Of a stretch of 64,000 nucleotides of DNA, positions 32,432 to 41,609 are shown piece after piece (positions within the stretch are counted from its first letter, which is position 1; every line of letters starts with the position of its first letter). The DNA lies in contig NZ_WJBG01000161.1 in NCBI RefSeq assembly GCF_009709555.1, forward strand, positions 124,001-188,000. Reading direction: 5' to 3'. The notes under the pieces are model-generated. The model was given only the letters and a program-made list of their open reading frames with translations, was not told the origin of the DNA and did not search any database. The DNA is from Streptomyces blattellae (lineage in GTDB: Bacteria; Actinomycetota; Actinomycetes; Streptomycetales; Streptomycetaceae). A program made the position numbers and the translations under genes.

Positions 32432-34924
32432 GTGCACGCGAACGATCGCACCACAGGCACCGGCAGAAACGAGACCCAAAGACGACGCCGCCCGTCCTTC
32501 CGCAAGGCGGTCGCCCTGCTCAGCGGGGCACTGCTGGCAGGCGCGTCCCTCACCCTCGTAGCGCCCCCCGCCGGCGCCGAACCCTCGGTGGCCGCCGAGG
32601 ACTTCCAGCAGGTCACCCTCGCCAAGGGCGAGCCGGAGGTCGGCGAGCCCATGTCGCTCGCCGTCCTCCCGGACCGCTCGGTCCTGCACACCTCCCGCGA
32701 CGGCGAACTCCGCGTCACCGACGCGGCGGGCAACACCAAGCTCGCCGGCAAACTCGACGTCTACTCGCACGACGAGGAAGGCCTCCAAGGCGTAGGCGTC
32801 GACCCGGGCTTCGCCGACAACCGGTTCATCTACCTCTACTACGCACCCTCGATGAACACCCCGGCGGGCGATGCCCCCGAGACCGGCACCGCCGCCGACT
32901 TCGCCCCCTTCGACGGCGTCAACCGCCTCTCCCGCTTCGTGCTGAGGACGGACGGCACCCTCGACACCGCCAGCGAGACGAAGATCCTCGACATCCCCGC
33001 CTCCCGCGGCCTGTGCTGCCACGTCGGCGGTGACATCGACTTCGACGCGGCGGGCAACCTGTACCTGTCGACGGGTGACGACACCAACCCCTTCCAGTCG
33101 GACGGGTTCACGCCCATCGACGAGAGGTCCAACCGTAACCCCGCTTTCGACGCCCAGCGTTCGTCCGGGAACACCAACGACCTGCGCGGCAAGATCCTGC
33201 GCATCAAGGTCAACCCCGACGGCTCGTACTCGATCCCGGACGGCAATCTCTTCGCACCCGGCACGGACAGGACGCGGCCCGAGATCTACGCGATGGGCTT
33301 CCGCAACCCGTTCCGCTTCAGCGTCGACAAGGAGACGGGCATCCTCTACGTCGGTGACTACGGCCCCGACGCGGGCGCCGCGGACCCGGCGCGCGGACCG
33401 GCCGGCCAGGTCGAGTTCGCCCGCGTCACCGGCCCCGGCAACTTCGGCTGGCCGTACTGCACGGGCGACAACGACGCCTACGTCGACTACGACTTCGCGA
33501 CCGGCGCTTCGGGCGAGACCTTCGACTGCAGCGCGCCCAAGAACACGTCCCCGAACAACACCGGCCTGACCGACCTGCCGCCGGCCCAGGCCGCCTGGAT
33601 CCCGTACGACGGCGGGTCCTTGCCCGAGTTCGGCGACGGCTCCGAGTCCCCGATGGGCGGCCCGGTCTACCACTACGACCCCGAGCTGGACTCGCCGGTG
33701 AAGTTCCCGGAGGCGTACGACGGCGACTTCTTCGCGGGCGAGTTCGGCCGCCGCTGGATCAAGCGCGTCGAGAGTGATGCGAGCGGCACCGTGCAGTCCA
33801 TCAACGACATCCCGTGGACCGGCACCCAGGTCATGGACATGGCCTTCGGTCCGGACGGCGCGCTGTACGTCCTCGACTACGGCACCGCGTGGTTCGGCGG
33901 CAACGAGAACTCCGGGCTGTACCGCATCGAGAACGCGACCGACGGGCACTCCCCGGTGGCGCAGGCGTCCGCTTCCGTGACGTCCGGTCAGGCACCGCTG
34001 AAGGTGCGCTTCTCGTCCGAGGGCACGAGCGACCAGGACGGCGACGCGCTCACCTACAGCTGGGACTTCGGCGACGGCTCCACGTCGACGGCGGCGAACC
34101 CCTCGCACACGTACAAGAAGAACGGGACCTACACCGCGACGGTGACCGCCAAGGACGCCGGCGGCCGGACCGGCAGCGCGAGCGTGCAGGTCGTGGTGGG
34201 CAACACCGCGCCGAAGGTGGTGCTGGAACTTCCGCGGGACGGACAGCTGTTCAGCTTCGGTGACGCGATCCCGTTCAGGGTGAAGGTCACCGACCGTGAG
34301 GACGGCCGGGCCGTCGACTGCTCCAAGGTCAAGGTCACCTTCATCCTCGGCCACGACAGCCACGGCCACCCGCAGACCTCGGCCAACGGCTGCAGCGGCA
34401 CCATCCAGACCAGCGCGGACGGCGGCCACGACCCGAACGCCAACATATTCGGCGTCATGGACGCCGAGTACACCGACGGCGGAGGCGGCGGCCAGGCCCC
34501 GCTGACCACCCACGACCAGAGCGCCCTCCAGCCCGAGCACCGCCAGGCCGAGCACTTCGACAACGGTTCCGGCGTCTCGGTCATCAACAAAGCCCCGGCG
34601 AACGGCGGCAAGACGGTCGGGGACATCCACGACGGCGACTGGATCTCGTTCTCGCCGTACGTCCTGAGCAACGCCCGCCAGATGACCGCACGCGTCTCCT
34701 CCGGCGGCGCCGGCGGCACGCTCGAAATCCGCGCGGGCTCGGCCGCGGGTCCGCTGCTCGGCAAGGCGACCGTGCCGGTGACCGGCGGCTGGGAGAACTT
34801 CCAGGACGTCACCGCCGACCTGCCCCGCGCACCCCGCTCCACGACCACGCTCTACCTGGTCTTCAAGGGCAGCGGCACCGGCGCCCTGTACGACGTGGAC
34901 GACTTCACCTTCACCACGGGCTGA
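32432..34924 (+). CDS. Secreted glucose/sorbosone-dehydrogenase-like protein with PKD and CBM6-like domains
   Basis: About 830 residues. GTG at 32432 is chosen because GGAGG lies five bases upstream; an in-frame ATG at 32420 is possible. The signal peptide has a twin-Arg-like RRRRPSFRKAV start and ends near APPAGAEP. Residues to about 500 form a beta-propeller of the GSDH family (EEGLQGVGVDPGFADN, GDYGPDAGAADP, MGGPVYHYDPE), which oxidises sugars with PQQ. A PKD domain follows (YSWDFGDGSTSTAANPSHTY), and the C-terminus from about 690 is a CBM6-like jelly roll (IHDGDWISFSPYVL). The same architecture occurs in large actinobacterial ThuA-linked proteins, and a ThuA gene follows directly. PQQ use is inferred. 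Confidence 0.88.
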   Translation: MHANDRTTGTGRNETQRRRRPSFRKAVALLSGALLAGASLTLVAPPAGAEPSVAAEDFQQVTLAKGEPEVGEPMSLAVLPDRSVLHTSRDGELRVTDAAGNTKLAGKLDVYSHDEEGLQGVGVDPGFADNRFIYLYYAPSMNTPAGDAPETGTAADFAPFDGVNRLSRFVLRTDGTLDTASETKILDIPASRGLCCHVGGDIDFDAAGNLYLSTGDDTNPFQSDGFTPIDERSNRNPAFDAQRSSGNTNDLRGKILRIKVNPDGSYSIPDGNLFAPGTDRTRPEIYAMGFRNPFRFSVDKETGILYVGDYGPDAGAADPARGPAGQVEFARVTGPGNFGWPYCTGDNDAYVDYDFATGASGETFDCSAPKNTSPNNTGLTDLPPAQAAWIPYDGGSLPEFGDGSESPMGGPVYHYDPELDSPVKFPEAYDGDFFAGEFGRRWIKRVESDASGTVQSINDIPWTGTQVMDMAFGPDGALYVLDYGTAWFGGNENSGLYRIENATDGHSPVAQASASVTSGQAPLKVRFSSEGTSDQDGDALTYSWDFGDGSTSTAANPSHTYKKNGTYTATVTAKDAGGRTGSASVQVVVGNTAPKVVLELPRDGQLFSFGDAIPFRVKVTDREDGRAVDCSKVKVTFILGHDSHGHPQTSANGCSGTIQTSADGGHDPNANIFGVMDAEYTDGGGGGQAPLTTHDQSALQPEHRQAEHFDNGSGVSVINKAPANGGKTVGDIHDGDWISFSPYVLSNARQMTARVSSGGAGGTLEIRAGSAAGPLLGKATVPVTGGWENFQDVTADLPRAPRSTTTLYLVFKGSGTGALYDVDDFTFTTG

Positions 34925-34935
34925 GAGGAGGCGTG

Positions 34936-36297
34936 ATGCGATCAACCAGCCGCACGGCAACCGCGGTCGCGGTCGCGGCACTGGCCCTCGGCTGTGTCTC
35001 GGGGCCGGCCGCGTCGGACTCCGGCGCCGACTCCGGGCGGGTGCTGGTCTTCTCCAAGACGGCGGGCTTCCGCCACGACTCCATCCCGGACGGGGTGGCA
35101 GCGCTCAAGGAACTCGGCGCGGCGAACGGCTACACCGTCGACGCGACCGAGGACGCGGGTGCCTTCTCACCGTCGAACCTGCGGCGCTACGACGCCGTGG
35201 TCTTCCTCTCGACGACCGGGGACGTCCTGAACGGCACCCAACAGCGCGCCTTCGAACGCTACATCCGGCACGGCGGCGGCTACATGGGCGTCCACGCGGC
35301 GGCCGACACCGAGTACGACTGGGCGTTCTACGGCGGTCTCGCCGGCGCGTATTTCGAGTCGCACCCGGCGATCCAGGGCGCGACGGTGCGGGTCGAGGAC
35401 CGTGCGCACCCCGCGACCGCGGGTCTGAACGCCACCTGGGACCGGACAGACGAGTGGTACAACTACCGCTCCAACCCCCGGGAACGGGCCCATGTCCTCG
35501 CCTCGCTGGACGAGTCGTCGTACACCGGCGGCACGATGGACGGCGACCATCCGATCGCCTGGTGCCAGCAGTACCAGGGGGGCCGCTCCTTCTACACGGG
35601 CGGCGGCCACACCAAGGAGTCCTACGCCGAACCCGCCTTCCGGCAGCATCTGCTGGGCGGGCTGCGCTGGATCGTCGGCGACGCCCAGGCCGACTGCCGC
35701 CCGGAGAACGGCTACCGCCCGCTCTTCGACGGCACGTCCGCGTCACTGGCCGACTGGAAGCAGGCGGGTCCGGGTTCGTTCGTCCTGAACGAGGACGGCA
35801 CGCTCACGACGACCGGCGGCCTCGGCATGCTCTGGTACCCCGCCCAGGGCTTCGGCGCCTACTCACTCAAGCTCGACTGGAAGGTGGACGGAGACGACAA
35901 TTCTGGTGTATTCGTGGGATTTCCACCCTCGGACGATCCGTGGTCGGCTGTCGACAACGGCTATGAGGTCCAGATCGACGCCACGGACGTACCGGAGCGG
36001 ACGACCGGGTCCGTCTACGGTTCCCAGTCCGCCGACCTGGCCAAGCGCGACCGCGCGCTGAACCCGCCGGGGGAGTGGAACACGTACGAGATCCGAGTGG
36101 AGGGCGAGCGCCTCCGCGTCTGGCTCAACGGCGTTCAGATCAACGACTTCACCAATACCGATCCGGCCCGGAGCCTGCGCGACGGACACGTCGGCATCCA
36201 GAACCACGGAGCCGACGACCAGGTGTCCTTCCGCGACATCCGGATCAAGGAACTGCCCGCGAAGGGGCCAAAGACCTCGGCCTCTCCGGGCGACTGA
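34936..36297 (+). CDS. Secreted ThuA-domain protein with C-terminal DUF1080 (3-keto-disaccharide hydrolase-like)
   Basis: About 453 residues. The N-terminal lipoprotein-like signal ends in LALGC. A ThuA (class I glutamine amidotransferase-like) domain covers roughly 35-255: RVLVFSKTAGFRHDSI, GGGYMGVHAAADTEYDW and GGGHTKESY are its hallmarks. A DUF1080 jelly roll follows (YRPLFDGTSASLADWKQA to GHVGIQNHGADDQVSFRDI), a domain found in glycosidic 3-keto-sugar hydrolases. It begins 11 bases after the dehydrogenase, so oxidation of a glycoside and cleavage of the 3-keto product may be coupled outside the cell; that is inference. Confidence 0.88.
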   Translation: MRSTSRTATAVAVAALALGCVSGPAASDSGADSGRVLVFSKTAGFRHDSIPDGVAALKELGAANGYTVDATEDAGAFSPSNLRRYDAVVFLSTTGDVLNGTQQRAFERYIRHGGGYMGVHAAADTEYDWAFYGGLAGAYFESHPAIQGATVRVEDRAHPATAGLNATWDRTDEWYNYRSNPRERAHVLASLDESSYTGGTMDGDHPIAWCQQYQGGRSFYTGGGHTKESYAEPAFRQHLLGGLRWIVGDAQADCRPENGYRPLFDGTSASLADWKQAGPGSFVLNEDGTLTTTGGLGMLWYPAQGFGAYSLKLDWKVDGDDNSGVFVGFPPSDDPWSAVDNGYEVQIDATDVPERTTGSVYGSQSADLAKRDRALNPPGEWNTYEIRVEGERLRVWLNGVQINDFTNTDPARSLRDGHVGIQNHGADDQVSFRDIRIKELPAKGPKTSASPGD

Positions 36298-36301
36298 ACG
36301 G

Positions 36302-36335
36302 CGGCGGGCGGGGGACGCCGGACCCCCGCCCGCCG
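36302..36335 (+). terminator. 13-bp GC hairpin after the ThuA gene
   Basis: Perfect 13-bp stem (36302-36314 with 36323-36335), 8-base loop, starting 4 bases after the stop. It separates the dehydrogenase/ThuA pair from the ebo operon. Confidence 0.75.
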
Positions 36336-36358
36336 TCTCCCCTGCTTGTGCCGGGTTG

Positions 36359-36441
36359 CGCGCACGGCGGTTCGCGCACGGTGGTTGGCGTGCGGTGGTT
36401 GGCGTGCGGTGTTCGCGCTCGGTGTTCGCGCTCGGTGTTCG
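36359..36441 (+). repeat. 13/14-bp tandem repeats upstream of the ebo operon
   Basis: Related units follow one another: GGTTCGCGCACGGT, two copies of GGTTGGCGTGCGGT, then two copies of GTTCGCGCTCGGT and a partial one. The array occupies the whole promoter-size gap before the inositol-phosphate synthase, ending about 12 bases before its ribosome site. Confidence 0.8.
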
Positions 36442-36465
36442 TGTACGACAAGGAGGCTGCTGCCC

Positions 36466-37869
36466 ATGTCCGCGTCCCTATCCCGCCCCATTCGCGTGGG
36501 CGTATGGCTGATCGGAGCCCGCGGCTCCGTGGCCACAACCGTCGTCGCGGGGTGTGCTGCCGTGACCGCGGGCCTGCACCCGCCCACCGGCATGGTCACC
36601 GAGACCCCCGACTTCACGGACTGCGGTCTGCCGCCCCTGTCCTCACTCGTCTTCGGCGGCCATGACACGGTCGACTGCCCCCTGCCGAAGCGCGCCGAAG
36701 CCCTCGCGGCGGGCGGCGTCCTGCCACCGGGTCTTCCCGCGGCGATCGCGTCCGAACTGACCGCGGCGGACCGGGAGATCAGGACCGGCGGCCCGGCTCC
36801 CGGCGACAGCCGGGACGAGGAGAACCTGATCGCCGCCTTCGCCGCGGACATGCGCGACTTCGTACGACGGTGTGGGCTGGAGCGGGCGGTCGTGGTGAAC
36901 GTGGCCTCCACGGAGCCACCGGCCACCGGCGCCTCACTGCCGCCGAGTTCCCTGTACGCGGCGGCGGCCCTCCGCGCGGGCTGCCCGTACGTCAACTTCA
37001 CGCCGTCGACCGGCCTGCACCACCCCTCGCTCGCAGCCCTGGCCGAGGCGAGCGGTCTGCCGTATGCGGGCCGTGACGGCAAGACCGGCCAGACGCTGCT
37101 GCGTTCGGCGCTGGGACCGATGTTCGCCCAGCGCGCGCTCGCCGTCCGGGCCTGGTCCGGCACGAACCTGCTGGGCGGCGGTGACGGTGCCGCGCTCGCG
37201 GATCCCGCCGCCGCGGCGGCGAAGAACTCCGGCAAGGAACGGGTGCTCGCGGACACTCTGGGCAGCGTCCCACAGGGCGAGGTCCACATCGACGACGTTC
37301 CCGCCCTCGGTGACTGGAAGACCGCCTGGGACCACATCGCCTTCGACGGTTTCCTCGGCACGCGGATGATCCTCCAGACGATCTGGCAGGGCTGCGACTC
37401 GGCCCTTGCGGCACCGCTCGTGCTGGACCTGGCGCGGCTGGTGGCCCGCGCCCACGAGACGGGTCTGACCGGCCCGCTCTCCGAACTCGGCTTTTACTTC
37501 AAGGATCCGGTGGGTGAGGCGCCTTCGGCTCTTGGCGAGCAGTACGCGGTGCTGCGGGAGTTCGGGGGGCGGCTGGGGCGGCTGGGACGGTCGGGGCAGG
37601 TGGGGCGATTGGGGCGGTTGAAGGGGCCAGCGGCGGAATCGGGGGACGGGCCGAGGGCCGGGGCGGCGGCCCTGCAGGATTCAGGTGGCGGTTCGGTGGC
37701 TGCGGCAGCGAGGAAGCTGACTGACGGTTCGAGGGCCGCCGGGGTCGGTGAAGAGCTGACGGACGGTTCGGTGGCCCAGCCCCAGGCCCAGGGCCGGGCC
37801 CAGGGCCGGGCCCAGGGCCGGGCCCAGGGCCGGGCCCAGGGCCGGGCCGGGGCCGGGGAGGAGCGGTGA
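36466..37869 (+). CDS. Inositol-3-phosphate synthase family protein with expanded C-terminal tail
   Basis: A 467-residue protein; the first 370 or so residues match myo-inositol-1-phosphate synthase, which cyclises glucose 6-phosphate with NAD. The NAD loop is GARGSVATTVVAGC; VNVASTEPP, VNFTPSTGLH, GKTGQTLLRSALGPMF and SGTNLLGGGDGAAL are family motifs. ATG at 36466 follows AAGGAGG. After SELGFYFKDPV and LREFGGRL, where the family normally ends, a tail of about 100 low-complexity residues continues to the stop, including five AQGR repeats encoded by a perfect 12-base tandem repeat at 37789-37848. As the first gene of an ebo operon it probably fills the sugar-phosphate-cyclase role played by EboD elsewhere. 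Confidence 0.88.
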   Translation: MSASLSRPIRVGVWLIGARGSVATTVVAGCAAVTAGLHPPTGMVTETPDFTDCGLPPLSSLVFGGHDTVDCPLPKRAEALAAGGVLPPGLPAAIASELTAADREIRTGGPAPGDSRDEENLIAAFAADMRDFVRRCGLERAVVVNVASTEPPATGASLPPSSLYAAAALRAGCPYVNFTPSTGLHHPSLAALAEASGLPYAGRDGKTGQTLLRSALGPMFAQRALAVRAWSGTNLLGGGDGAALADPAAAAAKNSGKERVLADTLGSVPQGEVHIDDVPALGDWKTAWDHIAFDGFLGTRMILQTIWQGCDSALAAPLVLDLARLVARAHETGLTGPLSELGFYFKDPVGEAPSALGEQYAVLREFGGRLGRLGRSGQVGRLGRLKGPAAESGDGPRAGAAALQDSGGGSVAAAARKLTDGSRAAGVGEELTDGSVAQPQAQGRAQGRAQGRAQGRAQGRAGAGEER

Positions 37870-38065
37870 GTGGGGGCCGTAAGGGGGCGTGGCTGCGTGT
37901 GGTGGGTGACGGGGGGATGGGAGATCGGGCTGCGTGGGGGGACGGTTCGGGCCGTGTCGAGGCCGGCGGCGTCGAGGCCGGTGGTGCCGCGACCGGTGAC
38001 GTCGAGGCCGAGGGCCGGGGCGGCGTCGGTCCTGGCGAGGCCGCGCGGCGGGTTGGTGCACGCAC
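37551..38065 (+). repeat. Low-complexity expansion across the ino1/UbiA junction
   Basis: About 500 bases of G-rich short repeats cover the end of one gene and the start of the next. They include GGGGCGGCTGGGGCGGCT-like units at 37564-37620, five exact CAGGGCCGGGCC units at 37789-37848, and TCGAGGCCGGCGGC-like units at 37955-38015. Both reading frames stay open, which adds tails to both proteins. Confidence 0.75.
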
Positions 38066-39086
38066 CGACCTGACGCCGCGCCAGGCCCGCACCCCTGCCG
38101 CCACCCCGAGCCGTGCGCACGCCTGGGCCGAACTTCTGCGTCTCCCGGCCCTGTTCACGGTGCCCGGCGATGCCCTTGCAGGCGCCGCCGCGACCGGCGG
38201 GCGCCTCAACCGCCGCACTCTGCTCGCCATCGGCTCCTCCCTCTGTCTGTACGAGGCCGGCATGGCCCTCAACGACTGGGCGGACAGGGCCGAGGACGCC
38301 GTGGAACGCCCGCACCGCCCCCTCCCCTCCGGCCGCGTCCACCCCACCGCGGCTTTCACGGCGGCCTGCGCCTTCACAACCGGAGGGCTTGCCCTGGCCG
38401 CCCGCGCCGGCCGCCCCGCCCTCGCGGTCGCGGTGCCGCTCGCGGCGACCGTCTGGGCCTACGACCTCGCCGCGAAGCACACCCCCGCAGGCCCGCCCGC
38501 CATGGCCCTGGCCCGCGGCCTGGACGTCCTCCTCGGCGCCGCGGCGACCGCCGGCCGCATCCGCGAGGCCCTCCCGTCCGCCGCCGTCCTCGGCACTCAC
38601 ACCCTCGCGGTCACGACCGTCTCCCGCCAGGAGACGCGGGGCGGTTCACACCTGGTCCCGATGGCAGCGCTGGCCACGACTGCGGTGCTGTCACGACTGC
38701 TGACCCGCCCGAGCCCCAGTCACGCCGCCGCGGAGCCGTCGGCGGAGTCCCACGCCCACACCGGCCGCCCCCACCTCAGGACCGCGACAGCCCGAGAAGA
38801 CGCCCGCACCCACGGCATGCCGGCCTCCACGGCCACGGCCAACCAGAACCCCCTTCCCACAGCCCTCACCACGGCCTACCTGGCCACCACGGCCCGCCCC
38901 TACTTCCACGCCACGCTCAACCCGTCACCCCCTCTCACCCAACGCGCCGTCTCCGGCGGCATCCGCGCGATGATCCCCCTCCAGGCCACCCTCGCCGCCC
39001 GCTCCGGCGCCCCCGTCACCGCCCTGCTGACCGCCGCCCTGGCCCCGCTCGCCCGCAGGTTCGCACGGAAGGTCACCATCACATGA
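37866..39086 (+). CDS. eboC: UbiA-family prenyltransferase, EboC-like
   Basis: A 406-residue membrane protein. The metal/diphosphate motif reads NDWADRAEDAVERPHRP (NDxxD) and the second conserved region YDLAAKHTPAG. Seven or so membrane segments follow. GTG at 37866 overlaps the preceding TGA. The first 70 residues are a Gly/Ala/Glu-rich extension encoded by repetitive DNA and are not part of the family; a region around 260-310 is also poorly conserved and hydrophilic. SCO4491-like UbiA proteins in ebo clusters lack an obvious prenyl substrate. It overlaps the next gene by four bases. Confidence 0.8.
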   Translation: MSGGRKGAWLRVVGDGGMGDRAAWGDGSGRVEAGGVEAGGAATGDVEAEGRGGVGPGEAARRVGARTDLTPRQARTPAATPSRAHAWAELLRLPALFTVPGDALAGAAATGGRLNRRTLLAIGSSLCLYEAGMALNDWADRAEDAVERPHRPLPSGRVHPTAAFTAACAFTTGGLALAARAGRPALAVAVPLAATVWAYDLAAKHTPAGPPAMALARGLDVLLGAAATAGRIREALPSAAVLGTHTLAVTTVSRQETRGGSHLVPMAALATTAVLSRLLTRPSPSHAAAEPSAESHAHTGRPHLRTATAREDARTHGMPASTATANQNPLPTALTTAYLATTARPYFHATLNPSPPLTQRAVSGGIRAMIPLQATLAARSGAPVTALLTAALAPLARRFARKVTIT

Positions 39087-40048
39087 GCCAGGCCTCCCGC
39101 CTCCCCGGGAACACCCCGGTAACCACCCCGGCTAGCGGCGGCAGCCCGCTCCGCTTCGGCTACGGAACGAACGGTCTCGCCGACCTCCGTCTCGACGACG
39201 CCCTCGCCCTGCTCGCCGACCTCGGCTACGACGGTGTCGGCCTGACCCTCGATCACATGCATCTCGACCCGATGGCGTCCGACCTCGCCGCCCGCATCCG
39301 CCGGGTCGCGCAGCGGCTGGATGCGCTCGGGCTGGACGTCACCGTGGAGACCGGGGCCCGCTATGTGCTCGATCCGCGTCGCAAGCACGGCCCGTCTCTG
39401 CTGGACGCCGATCCGGTGGACCGAGCGTGCCGGGCCGACCTGTTGATCCGCGCCGTTCGGGTCGCCGCCGACCTGGGCGCGCACGCGGTCCACTGCTTCA
39501 GCGGGATCACCCCGGCCGGAACGGACACGGACACCGCGTGGAAGCGGCTGGCCGAGTCGCTCGAACCGGTTCTGTCCGCCGCCACCAGCCACGACGTCCC
39601 GCTCGCCGTCGAACCCGAACCGGGCCACCTCCTCGCCACCGTCGCCGACTTCCACCGTCTCCGGGAGACCTTCGGTGACGCCCAGCACCTGGGCCTGACC
39701 CTCGACATCGGCCACTGCCAGTGCCTGGAGCCCCTGCCACCCGCCGACTGCGTACGCGCCGCCGCCCCCTGGCTCCGGCACGTCCAGATCGAGGACATGC
39801 GCCGCGGCATCCACGAACACCTCCCTTTCGGAGACGGCGAGATCGACTTCCCGCCGGTACTCGCCGCCCTCGCCGCCACCGGCTACCAGGGCCTGACCGT
39901 CGTCGAACTCCCCCGCCACTCCCACGCGGGCCCACACCACGCCGAACTCTCCCTTCCCTTCCTCCAGCACGCAGCCGCACAGCCCACCCCGCCCGTCGCA
40001 CCGCCCCACGGCGAGCCCTCCGCCACCCCTGAAGGGAGCACCCCATGA
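39083..40048 (+). CDS. Sugar phosphate isomerase/epimerase in the ebo operon
   Basis: A 321-residue TIM-barrel protein of the xylose-isomerase-like family. It begins with FGYGTNGLADLRLDDALALL, and the metal-binding segments read LAVEPEPGHLLA, LTLDIGHCQC and VQIEDMRRG with TVVELPRHSH near the end. It overlaps both neighbours by four bases (ATGA), so its product is needed in step with EboA and UbiA. The C-terminal 30 residues are Pro/Ala-rich. The substrate is unknown. Confidence 0.85.
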   Translation: MSQASRLPGNTPVTTPASGGSPLRFGYGTNGLADLRLDDALALLADLGYDGVGLTLDHMHLDPMASDLAARIRRVAQRLDALGLDVTVETGARYVLDPRRKHGPSLLDADPVDRACRADLLIRAVRVAADLGAHAVHCFSGITPAGTDTDTAWKRLAESLEPVLSAATSHDVPLAVEPEPGHLLATVADFHRLRETFGDAQHLGLTLDIGHCQCLEPLPPADCVRAAAPWLRHVQIEDMRRGIHEHLPFGDGEIDFPPVLAALAATGYQGLTVVELPRHSHAGPHHAELSLPFLQHAAAQPTPPVAPPHGEPSATPEGSTP

Positions 40049-40755
40049 CGCAACCGCACGCCGCGCCGGAAACCCCCGCGGCCGGCATCCCGGGCGGCAC
40101 CGCGCTCGCCCTCACCCCGGTGGACGAGCTGCAACGCCACCTCACCGCCCGCCTCGCCGGTGCCGCCCGGGCCTGGCTGGACCAGGCTCTCGACGAGGCC
40201 GCCGCCCATCCCGGCATACACGGCCCCATCTCCGTATGGGAGCTGCGCCTCGCCGAGGCCGGCCGCCGCTGCGGAAGCGACCACGCCGACGCCGCCCGCG
40301 TCCTGATCCTGCACGCGGCCCACGCGGACATGGACGCCCTCACCCGGGTCTACTCCCAGGGCACCGCCGCCGAACGCCGAGCCGTCCTGCACGCCCTGCC
40401 CCACCTCCTGCCGGGCCCGGACGCCCTCCCACTCGTCGAGGACGCCCTGCGCACCAACGACACCCGCCTCCTCGCCGCCGCAGTCGGCCCGTACGCCGCC
40501 CGGCACCTCACCCCTCACCACTGGCGGCACGCCGTCCTGAAGTGCCTCTTCACCGGTGTGCCGGTCGCCGAGGTGGCCGACCTGGAACGCCGCGCCCACG
40601 CCGACGCCGAACTCGCCCGCATGCTCGGCGACTACGCGGCCGAACGCACCGCCGCGGGCCGTCCCGTACCGCAGGACCTGCACCGCGTCCTGGCCCTGAC
40701 CGAGCCAGGACCTCCACGGCACTCAGCGGCCGACCCCCACGGCAAGGAGTCCTGA
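40045..40755 (+). CDS. eboA: EboA-domain protein
   Basis: A 236-residue, mainly helical soluble protein matching EboA: ISVWELRLAEAGRRCG, the RVLILHAAH segment, AERRAVLHALPHL and YAARHLTPHHWRHAVLKCLF. EboA is the marker gene of ebo clusters, which in cyanobacteria are linked to moving a secondary-metabolite precursor to the periplasm; its biochemical role is not known. It overlaps the previous gene by four bases and the next by one (TGATG). Confidence 0.88.
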   Translation: MTQPHAAPETPAAGIPGGTALALTPVDELQRHLTARLAGAARAWLDQALDEAAAHPGIHGPISVWELRLAEAGRRCGSDHADAARVLILHAAHADMDALTRVYSQGTAAERRAVLHALPHLLPGPDALPLVEDALRTNDTRLLAAAVGPYAARHLTPHHWRHAVLKCLFTGVPVAEVADLERRAHADAELARMLGDYAAERTAAGRPVPQDLHRVLALTEPGPPRHSAADPHGKES

Positions 40756-41606
40756 TGCGCATCTTCGATCCCCACATCCACATGACGTCACGGACCACCG
40801 ACGACTACCAGGCCATGCACGCGGCCGGTGTCCGCGCCGTCGTCGAGCCGTCCTTCTGGCTGGGCCAGCCCCGCACCTCTCCCGCCACCTTCCTCGACTA
40901 CTTCGACTCCCTCCTCGGCTGGGAGCCCTTCCGCGCGGCCCAGTACGGCATCGCCCACCACTGCACGCTCGCCCTCAACCCCAAGGAGGCGAACGATCCG
41001 CGCTGTGTCCCCGTCCTCGACGAACTGCCCCGCTATCTCGTCAAGGACCAGGTCGTGGCCGTCGGCGAGATCGGCTACGACTCCATGACCCCCGCCGAGG
41101 ACACCGCGCTCGCCGCCCAGCTCCAACTTGCCGCCGACCACGAACTGCCCGCGCTGGTGCACACCCCGCACCGCGACAAGCTCGCCGGCCTGCGCCGCAC
41201 CCTCGACGTCGTCCGGGAGTCCGCACTGCCCCCGGAACGCGTCCTGGTCGACCACCTCAACGAGACCACCGTCAAGGAGGCGAAGGACAGCGGTTGCTGG
41301 CTGGGTTTCTCCGTCTATCCCGAAACCAAGATGGACGAGCAGCGGATGGTGGCCATCCTCCAGCAGTACGGCCCCGAGCAGGTCCTGGTGAACTCCGCCG
41401 CGGACTGGGGCCGCAGCGATCCCCTGAAGACCCGCAAGGTCGCCGACCTGATGCTGGCCGAGGGGTTCACGCAGGACGACGTCGACCGGGTGCTGTGGCG
41501 CAACCCCGTCGCCTTCTACGGCCTCAGCGGACGACTCGTCCTCGATGTCGCCGAGACCGAGGCCACCACCCACGAGGGCAACTCCATCCTGCGCGGCGGG
41601 GAGTGA
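40755..41606 (+). CDS. eboB: TatD-like metal-dependent hydrolase, EboB-like
   Basis: A 283-residue amidohydrolase-fold protein. The metal site begins with IFDPHIHMTSRT (HxH), followed by AVGEIGYDSM (Glu), LVHTPHRDK (His) and VDHLNETT (His). The final Asp lies in VNSAADWGRSDP. All ligands are present, so it should bind metal. It is fused in translation to eboA by TGATG. The substrate is unknown. Confidence 0.88.
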   Translation: MRIFDPHIHMTSRTTDDYQAMHAAGVRAVVEPSFWLGQPRTSPATFLDYFDSLLGWEPFRAAQYGIAHHCTLALNPKEANDPRCVPVLDELPRYLVKDQVVAVGEIGYDSMTPAEDTALAAQLQLAADHELPALVHTPHRDKLAGLRRTLDVVRESALPPERVLVDHLNETTVKEAKDSGCWLGFSVYPETKMDEQRMVAILQQYGPEQVLVNSAADWGRSDPLKTRKVADLMLAEGFTQDDVDRVLWRNPVAFYGLSGRLVLDVAETEATTHEGNSILRGGE

Positions 41607-41609
41607 GCG

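Noticed and set aside
31184..34924. 1246-codon frame that would fuse isomerase-region sequence to the secreted dehydrogenase
   Set aside because: The first 416 codons are an out-of-frame reading of the isomerase and the 23-bp repeats; a ribosome site and signal peptide place the real start at 32432.
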